Shown here: positions 11,775 to 21,277 of the stretch, piece by piece | How positions within the stretch are numbered: the first letter of the stretch is position 1 | Layout: every line of letters starts with the position of its first letter | NCBI GenBank assembly: GCA_030374805.1 | Contig: JARGSG010000223.1 | Location: 186,001 to 250,000, forward strand | Origin: Gracilaria gracilis | Taxonomy: Eukaryota > Rhodophyta > Florideophyceae > Gracilariales > Gracilariaceae | DNA length: 64,000 nt | Direction of reading: 5' to 3' | Made by a program: the position numbers and the translations under genes | The notes under the pieces: generated by a model | Seen by the model: only the letters and a program-made list of their open reading frames with translations | The model's database searches: none | Told to the model about the DNA's origin: nothing

Positions 11775-12408
11775 CGGGAAAACCGTTCAACGGGAGAGCA
11801 CGGAATCTTCCGAAACAAACGTAGAAATCACCTCAAGAGAGAAAAAGCACACACAACACTTTCTAAGTCGGGAAACCACTTTGTAGTGCAATGCCTGCAA
11901 GCGGGAAACACCAGACAACGTCCAGATCTTCTTCTCACGAGGCAAACCCAGCAGTAGAGCCCTTCTAGAGATGACACGACTACGTCGGGTGTAAGACCGA
12001 GGTCAACCCTTCACGACCAGCGTAGGAAGGTGAGGCAGGAAGGTACTCCGCGCGAGCGGTGTGTGTGTGTTAGCCTCCAAGGAGGCGAAATTTCTACAGT
12101 GTGGCGAGTGCAACGCGGTTTCAGCAGAGGCCGCGGGTTGCGGGAAGCAACCCAAAAAAAAAGTGAAAAGACGGGGGAGTCACGAGAGTGACCAATGAAA
12201 ACGGCAAAGCTGGAGGACACCTTATACAAGGGCAAACACGACAATAGTTGGTAAATAATCCAAGAAATGGGTTTGTTCAGGTGACGCAGTGAGATAAACA
12301 GCCTGTTAGCAACGAACTATTCCTCCAAGGAGGAGTAGAGTACCGAAGAAGGCGAAGAAATCTACAACCAACCTCTGGTTTGGAGAGATTTACTGAATGG
12401 CACTATCT
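11775..12408 (-). other. 5' leader of gypsy copy 1
   Basis: This non-coding stretch lies between the gag start and the 5' LTR. It aligns well with 50758-51421 of gypsy copy 2, sharing for example TCCAAGGAGGAG (about 12333 and 51334) and a GTGTGGCGAGTGC block (about 12098 and 51085). It contains no convincing frame. The primer-binding site should lie next to 12409, but I could not match it to the 3' end of a particular tRNA. Confidence 0.6.
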
Positions 12409-12721
12409 TGGTGCTCTGGCACTATATAGTTTGTACAAACCTCACTAAATTAGCAAAACTAAAGTAGCAAAATCTCACTAATAAATATGTAAAATACCAA
12501 AATGCATTTTAAACTATCCCTTGCAAACGTGCAACATTTGTACGAGTTATATTGATATTGGAGTTTCCAGAGCAAGCGCGCATGCACACAGTGGACTAAA
12601 TGTACACTATGCATACCAAATTGCTGCAGATATCTTGTTTGTAGTAGTCAAAAACATCGTTGCGCAAACGTGGGGAAACCACTAAGTCGGTGAAGTATTC
12701 CTTGCAAGAAGTGTCACTACA
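12409..12721 (-). repeat. 5' LTR of gypsy copy 1
   Basis: A 313-bp direct repeat of 1412-1713. On the plus strand it starts TGGTGCTCTGGCACTATA and ends GTCACTACA. Beyond both ends the similarity disappears. It is noticeably more AT-rich than its partner, which points to independent decay. Confidence 0.85.
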
Positions 12722-13745
12722 TATCACGAGAATAATTTTGAACGTAGTTCTGGTGATGGCCTTTTTCAAAATCGAATTAAATAAATTATGTCTTTAGGAC
12801 GTTACAAAAGTGCCGCAGGGTACCGAAAGTGTCTTTTAAATTGTAAGACGCATTAAAAACTCAAAAAGCCTCAGAGACCCAATCAGATGGCATCAAGTGT
12901 CTTAAATCGAAGCCAAAAGGAGGGTTTGTTTGACAATCATGAAAAGCTTTTCGGCTTGGTTATCGTGTACGATGATCTGGAAAAATACGTCACCATCATT
13001 TGTGGATTTTGGATCGAAAGAAAGGGGGGCAGAAAAAGTTTTTTTGTGCTGTAAAACACAGTGGCATTACGCCATCTTCATTCTTCAAGCCACAAGAAAA
13101 TATTATTAGCACCGTTTTCCGGCACATTAGGGAGGCACGTACTACTACGAATAACATTACTGGCGTTGGTCTTCGTCGTTTTATGAGGCTGCATATTTTA
13201 CTGTTTATTGTAATTACGCAACTGTTTAGGGTTGGAATGAGGGTTAAAAGTATCGCAATGCGATACTTTTAACCCTCATTCCAACCAAGACAAAGGAAGA
13301 AAAGTTTGATGAAAAGAGGCTAGGGCTACGTTTTGCGGCCCAAAATTATTCAATTTACAAAGGGAATGAAGTTACTATCAACAACGGGTAGAAGAAGTGA
13401 ACAAGTACAGAGAAAAAGATAGGCATGAATTTCCATGGATTGGATTGCTCCAGCATTGCATGCAAAGATCTGTGCCACGAGACATGCTATTGGTCAATTT
13501 TATATGCAATACATATTCGTTTGTAGTCCTTTGTGGTGTAAGAACGCACCTGATGTTGATCGTCTTCTTTCGCGAAACTTTTGAAAAACTAAGTGAATCG
13601 CTACAGCAATGACGGTTGGACACGCTGGCACTAGATACACGTGCAACGGCGGGAACGCCCCACACGGCGTGCCGCGTGTGCCAGCGCAGCACAGCGGCGC
13701 CGTAGCCGGTACCGTTGTACCGCGCTGAACTTTACGTCGTTGGAA
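12722..13745. other. intergenic region, no convincing gene
   Basis: AT-richer sequence between the gypsy element and the bZIP gene. Short open frames at 13000-13272 and 13397-13612 have no recognisable domain and do not join into one frame. The notable element is the perfect palindrome at 13230-13286. Confidence 0.5.
13230..13286. repeat. perfect 57-bp palindrome (28-bp arms)
   Basis: The left arm begins GGTTGGAATGAGGGTTAAAA and the right arm is its exact reverse complement, with only one unpaired base at the centre (CGCAATGCG). No target duplication or coding function is evident. It could be extruded as a cruciform, form an RNA hairpin, or mark an end-to-end join of two inverted copies. Confidence 0.9.
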
Positions 13746-13753
13746 GACGTCAT
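13746..13753 (+). promoter_or_regulatory. CRE-like ACGT site upstream of the bZIP gene
   Basis: GACGTCAT lies about 118 bp before the bZIP start codon, and an ACACGTGC G-box-like site lies at about 13637. bZIP proteins commonly bind ACGT cores, so autoregulation is possible. This is inferred from the motif only. Confidence 0.3.
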
Positions 13754-13870
13754 CACGCTCGGCCGCTCATGCTGGCCACATCCTAAGTCATCGTCCATCT
13801 TCCACGCCTTGCGCCCACGCCCGCAGACTCTCTTTCTCTCCCTCTTTCTTTCTGCTTTCTCGCTTCTTGT

Positions 13871-14809
13871 ATGGACGTGGACGACGACGAGTGCGACCGC
13901 GTGCTACTCGAGTTGTTCGGCGATGCGCAGCCATTGCCGTTGCTGCCTCTCGTAGACTTTGACTGCGTGTCTTCGCCGCGCGCCGTGCCGCCGGCCGCGG
14001 CAGAGGCGTCGTCTGTGGTGGGGGCGCGCGCCGTGCTGAGTGATGATAGTGGCTTGCCGCAGCTGCCGGATGAACTGCCACTAACGCCCGCCGCGCGCCA
14101 CGGCGCGTATCGCGGCGCGCCCACTGCTCCTGGTCGTGATGGCTACGTGTTGACGGACGACGCTGTACTGGCTGCGCCAGCGGTGATGACGCCGCCGCTA
14201 CCGGCGCCGGCGAGCGCTGCGCTGATAGCTGGGGTGGACGGCGCGCGTGCGGAAGAGCATTCTTGCGCGGCGACGACTGAGACGTTATGCGAACCGCGCA
14301 GGGGCGGCGCCGACGGTAGCAGCGGCGTGGCCAAGCACGACGCTTCGTCGAAAAGAACGTCACGGCCAGCTACGCTACGCGCAAGGCCGGTGGTCTACAA
14401 GTCGCGGCACCTCTCAAGCGTGGCGCCGTCGTTAGTAGCCTCCACGTCGTCGTCACTGTTATCGGCGGCGACTTCGATTCGCGTGGCGAACCGCACGGCG
14501 GAGGCCGTCAGAGACGCGTTCAAGGCGGCGAAGGAGCGCGAGATATGCAAGGCGAGACTGGCGAGTGATGCCAGTAATGCGGATAAGTATGAGCGGCGCC
14601 TCAAGATGAACCGGTGGAGTGCGGCGGCAAGTCGCGTGAGAAGGGACGCTTATACGAAGGCGTTGGAGGCGGAGCTTGTTAGGATGGAGCGCGCTTTTAA
14701 GGAGCTGATGAGTCAGCTGCGGGGCGACGAGGGGCGCCAAGGTGGCGCGTTGAAGGAATGGGTTAATTATGTGAGTGAGCAGCGTCGGGAGGATGATGGC
14801 TCCTCATGA
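13871..14809 (+). CDS. bZIP transcription factor
   Basis: A 312-residue, single-exon, GC-rich gene. Residues 240-282 carry the bZIP signature: basic region with N247-x7-R255 (NRWSAAASRVRRDAYTK), then exactly nine residues to L265 and heptad positions M272 and L279. The zipper is short, about three heptads, so the dimer may be weak or rely on the flanking helix. The N-terminal 200 residues are acidic and Ala/Pro/Ser-rich, consistent with a disordered activation region. The ATG follows a pyrimidine-rich leader, and no in-frame ATG lies close upstream. The product should act in the nucleus as a dimer on ACGT-type sites, and one such site lies in its own upstream region. The bZIP call is firm; the subfamily is not. 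Confidence 0.8.
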   Translation: MDVDDDECDRVLLELFGDAQPLPLLPLVDFDCVSSPRAVPPAAAEASSVVGARAVLSDDSGLPQLPDELPLTPAARHGAYRGAPTAPGRDGYVLTDDAVLAAPAVMTPPLPAPASAALIAGVDGARAEEHSCAATTETLCEPRRGGADGSSGVAKHDASSKRTSRPATLRARPVVYKSRHLSSVAPSLVASTSSSLLSAATSIRVANRTAEAVRDAFKAAKEREICKARLASDASNADKYERRLKMNRWSAAASRVRRDAYTKALEAELVRMERAFKELMSQLRGDEGRQGGALKEWVNYVSEQRREDDGSS

Positions 14810-15358
14810 GCGTGCGTATTACGGTACGCGCACTGTTTGTAGCAAAGGTTTGTTCTTTCTCGTTGTTGTTGATGATGTCCATGTTGTGAATGGTGTCGTC
14901 TCTCTTGTTGCGCAATAGGAAAAGCGCCTCCCCGCGCGCGTGTGTCATTCACCCAGCTCCTCTATCTCTGTTCTCCCGCTCTCTCTTTCCCGCGCGAGTT
15001 CCGTCGCGCGGCACAAAACATTTCGCGACGTGCGCGTGCCGCCGTGACGTGGAGGACGCCGCCTCGCGAGTGGCTCTCACGCTACGTCGCTGTCGCAAGA
15101 TGGCGAGCCGCTGCCGTGGCAACTGCGGTGGCGCGGAAAACACGCACAAAACGAGCACCAATCACCCCACCCGCCGTATCTAGATACCCGCCAGCTGGCT
15201 CGCCGCGTAGACGTGCGCAATTCATCGCGCTCTGAAAAGGCTCGCGCTTCCACACCCTCCACCCCCGTCCCACACTCTCCCTCCACCCACCCCCACTCAC
15301 CTCCACCCACCCCCAACAGCAGCAACAACAGCAACAACATCAACAGACCTGCACCACA
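14810..15358 (+). other. intergenic spacer and likely promoter/5' UTR of the HHE-like gene
   Basis: About 550 bp with no convincing gene. A TGACGTGG motif lies near 15045. A CA/CT-rich leader (about 15240-15358) with an AACAGCAGCAACAAC run precedes the next start codon and looks like a 5' UTR. Confidence 0.45.
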
Positions 15359-16918
15359 ATGTCGCTGGCAGAGCCGCCTAAACGGCGCGCCGCGCCGTTC
15401 ACGCGCCGGCGCACAGCGCACGACTCCACGCTCCGTCGCTTGGTGCACGCGTCGTTCGACCTGGAGCCCTCCGTGACATCGCTCCCGCGTCAGCCGTCGC
15501 CGCGAGGCGGCCACACGGCGCACGCGCCGCTCGGCGCGCTGCTGCCGCCGCGCGCCGTGACGGACTTCTCGGGCGAGGCACTACGCGCGGCGGCGGCGGC
15601 CGACGACGCGGCGGCGGCGGCCGTCGCCGCGTCGCGCTCCGCCAGACAGGCCGCGCTGTACGCGCGGCGCTTCGCAGCCGACGTGCCCGCGAGCGAGGGG
15701 GATGCTCACGGGGAGAATGGGCACGTGCTGCTCGACGGCGAAGCGGCGAGGGCGGAGGCGGACGGCGCGTTGCAGACGGATCGCTTGATAGCGCCGATTG
15801 GAGTGCGCGCGCGGCGAGCAGCCGCGCCGCGCTGCGTGACGGACATGGGCGCGAGCAAGCGCGCGGCGCGGGTGAGGGTGAGCGGCAGCGACGGTGAGCG
15901 CAGCGGCGTGGTAGACGCGGCGGAGACAGCAGACGCGCTGGCAGCAGTGGGCAAGGCACTGAGCGCGTGTGAACTGGTGGGCGTGGGGCGCGGCTGGCAA
16001 CACGACCTGCTCGGTGTGTGGCACGACGCCATCCGACTGGAGCTGCGCGACCTACTCACGTTGGTGCAGTGCCTGCTGGTGTGCGGGCGCTTCGTGACGG
16101 ACGACGAGCTGCGGCTGTTCTTCATGTGGTTCGCGTCGTTCGAGGCGTTTGTGATCAGCGTGCTCAAGACGGAGGAGGACGTGATCTACCCGTGGGTGGA
16201 GCAGTGGGGCCGCATCAAGGGCTGTTTGTCCACGCTCAAACGCATCTCCATGAAGGGCGTCATCACGCGCGGCATCCGCGACACCGCCGCGTGCGCGCGG
16301 CTGCTGGCGGGCGCCGACGCGGCGGCGCTTCCGCCGCCGACGGCTGGCGCTGGCGCGCGACGCCAGTTCTACGATGCGCTCAACGTGGGCGCGCTGGAGA
16401 GCAGCGCGGCGGCTGCGGCTGCGGCGGCGCCGCCGCGCACGCAGGGAGTGCTGCTGCACACGGTGGCGGTGGCGGTGGCGGAGCGCGTGCTCAAGTTCGA
16501 GCCGTTGCTGCGCGAGTACCTGGGCATGAAGGAAAGCTACTTGCCGCCGATTATGGGGGCGCTGTACGACGAGCGCGACGCGCTCACGGCGGCGGTGGGG
16601 CGCAAGATGTTATTGGGCGCGTGGCGCGGCGCGAGGAAGGAGCATGTTGTGCTGGCGCTGCTGCGCGCGCTGGAGGGCGCGGAGCGCGACGCCACGCGGC
16701 GCTGGATGGGCGCGCACCTGCGGCGCGTGGAGCGACTGGCGCTGGGCGTGTGGCGGCGGCGCGCGGCAGCGGCGAGGGGCGCGGTGGTGAGGCGCTTCTT
16801 GGCGAGGCAGGCGTATTGGCAGCGCGCGGCGGCGGCGGTTAGTGTGGCGCTGGCGGAGCAGAGCAGTGAGGAGCGCGAGCTCACGCTGCGTTGTCTGTTG
16901 GCGCAGCCGCGCGTTTAA
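15359..16918 (+). CDS. hemerythrin/HHE-like domain protein (tentative)
   Basis: 519 residues, single exon, very GC-rich. The N-terminal third is Ala/Arg-rich and probably disordered. Residues about 215-285 recall the HHE cation-binding fold as seen in BRUTUS-type proteins: VWHDAIRLELRDLL supplies the first His (H222), and TEEDVIYPWVE matches the conserved H-x-x-x-E-E-D-x-x-x-P segment. The His expected just before the acidic pair is missing, so iron binding may be altered. The C-terminal half is helical, with Ala and Arg repeats. The reading is clean, with an ATG right after a CA-rich leader. It converges on the LPMO-like gene with 34 bp between stop codons. Family assignment is from motif likeness only. 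Confidence 0.5.
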   Translation: MSLAEPPKRRAAPFTRRRTAHDSTLRRLVHASFDLEPSVTSLPRQPSPRGGHTAHAPLGALLPPRAVTDFSGEALRAAAAADDAAAAAVAASRSARQAALYARRFAADVPASEGDAHGENGHVLLDGEAARAEADGALQTDRLIAPIGVRARRAAAPRCVTDMGASKRAARVRVSGSDGERSGVVDAAETADALAAVGKALSACELVGVGRGWQHDLLGVWHDAIRLELRDLLTLVQCLLVCGRFVTDDELRLFFMWFASFEAFVISVLKTEEDVIYPWVEQWGRIKGCLSTLKRISMKGVITRGIRDTAACARLLAGADAAALPPPTAGAGARRQFYDALNVGALESSAAAAAAAAPPRTQGVLLHTVAVAVAERVLKFEPLLREYLGMKESYLPPIMGALYDERDALTAAVGRKMLLGAWRGARKEHVVLALLRALEGAERDATRRWMGAHLRRVERLALGVWRRRAAAARGAVVRRFLARQAYWQRAAAAVSVALAEQSSEERELTLRCLLAQPRV

Positions 16919-16952
16919 TGTGTACCGAAGGTAGTGTTAAAGGGCCGGTGCC

Positions 16953-18199
16953 TCACCAGTGCTTCTCGAAGAACAAGTCCTGCGAGAAGAAGTGCGTGCG
17001 CCCGTGCGAGTGTGCTATGGCCGTCACGAACACGCGCTTGTCCAGCACCGGGTACGGCCAGTCGTAGAAGTTGTGCGGCTCGGTCTGCTCGTCGTGCTGC
17101 TCGTGGTCGTCGCTCGGCTGCTCGCCGCCGATGGAGAACGGCCAGCTGTGACGCTCCGCCTGCTTCTCGCCGTTCACTACCCACTCCACCCATTGCACGT
17201 CGCCAAAGTACTCCGGCACGATCGTCACGCCCGCCAGCCCAGAGATGTCGATGAACTGCGTGCTGTCCACGTGCAGCCGCCGCTCGCTGCCCGTGTCGTA
17301 GATGGACAGCGACGTGATACCGAACTCGCTCTCATCCGCCGCCACGCGTACCTGATTGCCCGCTCGCCCCTGCGCACGCTCCATCCACTCGCGGTACAGC
17401 AGCGGCGCGCCGCCGTCGCCAAACGGCCGCGGCACGCGCTCTTCCACCGCGAACTTGCTGCCGTCCGGAGCGCCGCACGGCTCGGTGCGGCACAGCCCGA
17501 GTACATCAACGGCGGCGAGACAAGTTTGCTGCTCGCTGCGCTCGGGGCCGGCGTCGAACACTGCTTGGTACGTGTCGGTGAGAGGGCCGCCACGAATGCG
17601 CACAAACGCGCAGTCGTAGTAGTCACCAAAGTCGCCGGTGGTTGTGCCGCCGCCGTACCACGTCCAGCCGAGCACGTACACGCCGTCGGGGTGCGTGGTG
17701 GGCACGCGGAACCACGTGTTGTACGCCAGGTTGTCGCGGTCGAAGCCGCAATCGCGGTGTTTCTGCTTGCGGTCGCATTCGTACTGCCCACTCGACCAGC
17801 AGCCGTAGTGGAACGCCAGTGCGTCGTGCGCCTCCACGCGCATGCGTTCGTCGAGCGGTACCAGCGTGAGGCGCACGAAGCCGCCTTCGTGGTTGTTCTT
17901 GGAGTAGTGAATGCTTTGGTAGCTGCCGCGCTCCCAGCTGACTGTGGGGTTCTCCGCACGCATATCGTGTCGGAAGTTGTAGTCGGGACACGGTCCACCG
18001 CAGAATGCTTCGAAGCCGGCGTTGCCGCCGATGCGACATGTCTCCACCGTCGAGATTGGCATGGGAACCGTGAGGAAGCTGTGCGCGTGCTGTCGTTAGT
18101 TGTGTGTCTGTGTGCGTTTTGCTGTACTTAGGTCACTTACCTATGGCTGCTGCCCACGGCCGCCAAAAGCGCCGTTACCAGCGTGGTTGACAAAGTCAT
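16953..18199 (-). CDS. secreted LPMO-like (copper monooxygenase-like) protein
   Basis: Two exons (18199-18141 and 18078-16953) joined across a 62-bp intron with GTAAGT...ACAG borders give 394 residues. Exon 1 encodes a signal peptide (MTLSTTLVTALLAAVGSS). Cleavage after S18 would expose His19, the N-terminal histidine that forms half of the copper-binding histidine brace in lytic polysaccharide monooxygenases. Other LPMO-like features are NNHEGG (H83, candidate second brace His), CGGPCPDYNF, VPTTHPDGVYVLGW, and GDYYDCAFVRI near 171-181, which resembles the Y-x-x-C-A-D motif of AA11-like families. Many Cys suggest disulphides. Expected role: secreted oxidation of a polysaccharide, perhaps cell wall. 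The CAZy family is uncertain, and copper binding is inferred. Confidence 0.65.
18079..18140 (-). other. 62-bp spliceosomal intron in the LPMO-like gene
   Basis: On the minus strand the sequence reads CCATAG, then GTAAGTGACC, and ends GCGCACAG before CTTCCTC. Removal joins CAT AG with C to keep the frame and places a signal peptide before the mature protein. Without it the frame meets stops. This is the only intron in the window that I can place with confidence. Confidence 0.8.
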
Positions 18200-21062
18200 C
18201 ACACTTCGTCCGTTTTGCGCACCGTCCTTGGTGCTTACTAGGTGCATCTCTTGCAAACAGCAACGCGCGCTCACTGTCGTACACACGCATTCAATTTGAT
18301 GCTTTGACGTGCTTACTTTTCAAACACAATGCACCGCAATTCAGCAACAACAGCCGCGACACACACAAATACATTGGTGCGTACGACGCAGGCAACGCCG
18401 CCACCGCCCAACTATAGAGCAAGCGCATGCTATCGCAATTGGGGCAGCATTCTCCGTCGCGCCCTGCGCTCACATTCAACCACCCGGGCCATACACACAT
18501 TTGACCGCATGAAACACTTCAGCTTCAAGGTCCATTTCGAAAAGGGCGCATCTTCATCCACTCCAAAGCCGCAATACATGTCGCCCTTTCTAATGTTACG
18601 TGCGCGCCAAGTTGTCTTTGTTCTTCCTGTGCTTCGTGGGCTTTGTTCGCCGCGCTGTGCTTTCGTAATTCACGCTGCTGCCCTACTCCCCCACGCTTGC
18701 AAGCCGCAAGTCACGCTCACGTCATGCGAATTGGCAGTGCGTCCCGGGCACTCAACGCTCGTTTGCGGCCATGCGGCGGTGGCCGAGTCCTGATTGAAGA
18801 GCTCATCACCTGTGGGCCTCCTCGAATAACGATGCTCTGTTTCGCGTTCATGTCACCGGTTGGACCGAGTGCATTCGGAAATTGCGAGATGGTCAAAAAG
18901 CCAAAAGTTTGGCATTGTGTTTATCAATTCGGAAATACCAAAACAAACTATGGCGCCAGATATTGGCGCCAAATCTTGAACTAGACCCCCCCCCCCTCCC
19001 CCTAGCCGATTCGTCAAAAAGGTGTTGGGAAGCCGGCTTTCGTCGATTGACGCCACGACCGCCACCGCAGACCCAGAACTAGAACTGGAGGCGAACCACT
19101 TTACGCTTCCTTAACGCCCTCTCTTTTATCTTCACCCTAAGCTCGAAACAGTTAACGAAGTTGCACTTTTCTACATTAGCCGCAACACAGCGTGACGGAG
19201 CATTTTGTTGCTTTTAATGCACTAACACAAAAACAAACACGTGTATACATTCTTTTCGATTTTCTATATGTTTATTAATACAAGCATGACTTATTCTCTA
19301 TCAATATTGCTAAAAGTATTATTCATAATTACGCCCGCTTTTATTTGTTAGTTTAAATATTTTTGGTTGACACATGCTCCTAATGCATGCATTGCAGCTG
19401 CTTTTTCACTTAAGAGTACATAATTAAAAATTTGCTATTTAAGAAGGTTGCGCGTTAAATTATTAAAAAACAAAATGAGACACTGATTGCTATACGTTGA
19501 TATTAAGTTCGTTTGTTCGTCGCTGTATTTTTAAAATTCGAAAAACAGTGAAACCCGGCGTTTAGAGTCTGTCAGAAAGCTTTGCAAACAAAAGATAGTG
19601 CAGCACTAGTCTAGCGTGCTGCGTAAGTAAGACATCAGACGGCAGTGGAGGAAGGGCGTTAGTTTTCCAGGCAGAGTGCAACTTAGCAGACAGTTTTATG
19701 GGTTGAACAAACCATCGGAGGGTTTTTTAAGCGTATTACATCTCGCTGAGTGGTGAAATTTTGAGCTACCTAGCTTGTCAAACAAAAAGAATAAAATTTG
19801 AGGTCCGCCTGGTAAACAGAGCGCGCAACGGTTCAACCTTAAAAGTAAAAACACCCAACTAATATGGTAGTAGAACACCTGAAACCCGCAGGGCAGACGG
19901 CTAAGCAACTAGTCTACACCATGTTGATGTACGGTAGTAGACGTCAGCGCGTGGTAAAATCTAAATAAGAGTAGAGTAGCAAGTAATCAAGATGGTGTAG
20001 TTACTGCTCTAATGATACCTCAATTTACAATACACAAAGAAAACGGCCAGGTGCCTTACAATATATACAAGCTGCATTAACGCCGATCTCGTATGCAGGC
20101 ATCACGTCATCGGCTGCGCCCATTACCAACTGTCAAGCGCGAGCAATGTTAATCTAAATTAAATTGAAGATTAGGAATTAGAAATTAGAAATTAGAAATT
20201 AGAAAAATAAACAATACCAATTGATTGCAGTGGAGCTACCAAAGCGCACACGTAGACCCACGGGGCAAAAAATATTGAGATCCCATTGTACTAAAGACCC
20301 TCTTCTTACTCTAAGCCCCACCCTCGTGGCTCCTAGATCATCCTACTAATTTGGTTCCATCGTCGTATCAATTTCTTCAACGGCGCAGCCATCGTACCAT
20401 TTCGTGCCGTGCGCCGCGTCCGCTCCGGGATACGGAGCGAATTCTGTTCATCATCTTGGTCACCACCAACACCAAATTGCTCATTCTCATTTGCGGTTTG
20501 GGCGCAACACGCGCCCATTGCATACCTTCAAGGTTCGATCATCAGCAAGCGGTTGCGTACACCTTTACGGATTCAGGGCTTTGATCGACTTTTCTGCGCC
20601 GGCACACCCATTGAGGTACGCGGTGCGGCTTTGCGCTCCCATGCACACTGTACCGTGAAGGATTTTGGCACCCACTTGGTTTGGGCCTGTCCCTACGAAC
20701 ATTGGTTTTGGGCTCATTTAGAACAAATAATGGCCGCAATTTATTCCAAAAAATTGAACAAGGTGCGAAATCAGTCCGGCAATGGGGCATTTGGCACTGA
20801 TCAAAATTCTGAATATTAATATCCTGGCCTAATGGGAGCCGAACTATGTGTTGCATATCTCATTGGATCTGATTGTATCCACAATGTGGCCATGAAATTC
20901 GCTCGGCCCACGTCGCGGCCATTCGTAATCCGAGTAAGTAGCGCATACCACTCCAGGGCCACATTTGGCAATATTAATGCCATTTCTATGATATTATTAC
21001 GTCTCGCACTTAAAGCTTGAGGCGCGCGCCGCGTCGCTCGGAGCCAGCATCTCGCGTTCGAG
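18200..21062. other. intergenic region without a convincing gene
   Basis: About 2.9 kb. A plus-strand frame at 18329-18793 is open but has no recognisable domain. A TTGGCGCCAA palindrome lies at 18963-18972, followed by a C-rich run (18986-18996 and onward). From 19080 to 20330 the sequence is AT-rich and empty, apart from a heptamer microsatellite (AATTAGA-like, about 20168-20205). A frame at 20409-20819 lacks domain support. The 3' part may include the rest of a copia LTR. Confidence 0.4.
20168..20205. repeat. AATTAGA-type heptamer microsatellite
   Basis: Four near-perfect copies of a 7-bp unit read as TAGAAAT in register, preceded by a degenerate copy. It lies in AT-rich spacer. Confidence 0.75.
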
Positions 21063-21233
21063 CCTGAGACAAGGAAGGAACGATGGCCGCCCAGCCGACC
21101 GTTCGTCGGCGGGACAAGCCCTTTATTGGGTGTGCTACGTGGCCACTCGTGGCGTGATAACAGCGTGATGACTTGTGTGGATAGGACGCGGTTCGTATCT
21201 TTGACGGAACGCACCGGTAGGTGCGTGATAACA
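21063..21233 (-). repeat. part of 3' LTR of copia copy 1
   Basis: On the minus strand it begins TGTTATCACGCACC next to the purine tract. The segment 21063-21162 matches 45702-45801 with five differences in 100 bases, all transitions. A minus-strand AATAAA (CCCAATAAAGG) lies inside and could be the polyadenylation signal. The TGTTATCACG start occurs twice (at 21233 and 21162), suggesting a small internal duplication. Confidence 0.65.
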
Positions 21234-21277
21234 CGCCCTCCGATGCGAACAGGTTCTACTGATCATTTGTGCTGCCT

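Larger units (their letters stand above)
1412..12721 (-). mobile_element. Ty3/gypsy LTR retrotransposon with chromodomain (copy 1, decayed)
   Basis: Two directly repeated, diverged LTRs (1412-1713 and 12409-12721) flank a minus-strand internal region. From 5' to 3' it reads gag, CCHC knuckle, aspartic protease, reverse transcriptase, RNase H, integrase, GPY/F-like module and chromodomain. RT before integrase is the Ty3/gypsy order. Frameshifts and stops break every domain, so it cannot be autonomous. The LTRs start TG and end CA on both strands, and a purine tract adjoins the 3' LTR. No target-site duplication is visible (GAAGT at 1407-1411 against TATCA at 12722-12726). The LTR pair looks only about 70% alike by eye, so this is an old insertion or a recombinant. 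A solo LTR of another family (10873-11723) interrupts gag. Copy 2 at 46811-51713 is a relative. Confidence 0.9.

Noticed and set aside
1412..12721. Target-site duplication of gypsy copy 1
   Set aside because: The flanking five bases do not match (GAAGT and TATCA); either decayed or recombined.
13230..13286. Telomere-like repeat because of TTAACCCTCATT and GGGTTGG strings
   Set aside because: No tandem telomeric units; the sequence is a single palindrome.
15399..16842. Several long open frames on both strands within the HHE-like gene
   Set aside because: They are Arg/Ala/Pro-rich shadows that arise from very high GC; only the 15359-16918 frame has domain-like features and a good leader.
16959..18131. 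390-codon plus-strand frame opposite the LPMO-like gene
   Set aside because: No domain and no suitable start; the minus strand carries signal peptide, intron and family motifs.
20409..20819. 136-codon plus-strand open frame
   Set aside because: No recognisable domain, lies in spacer beside LTR sequence, and other frames there are equally open.
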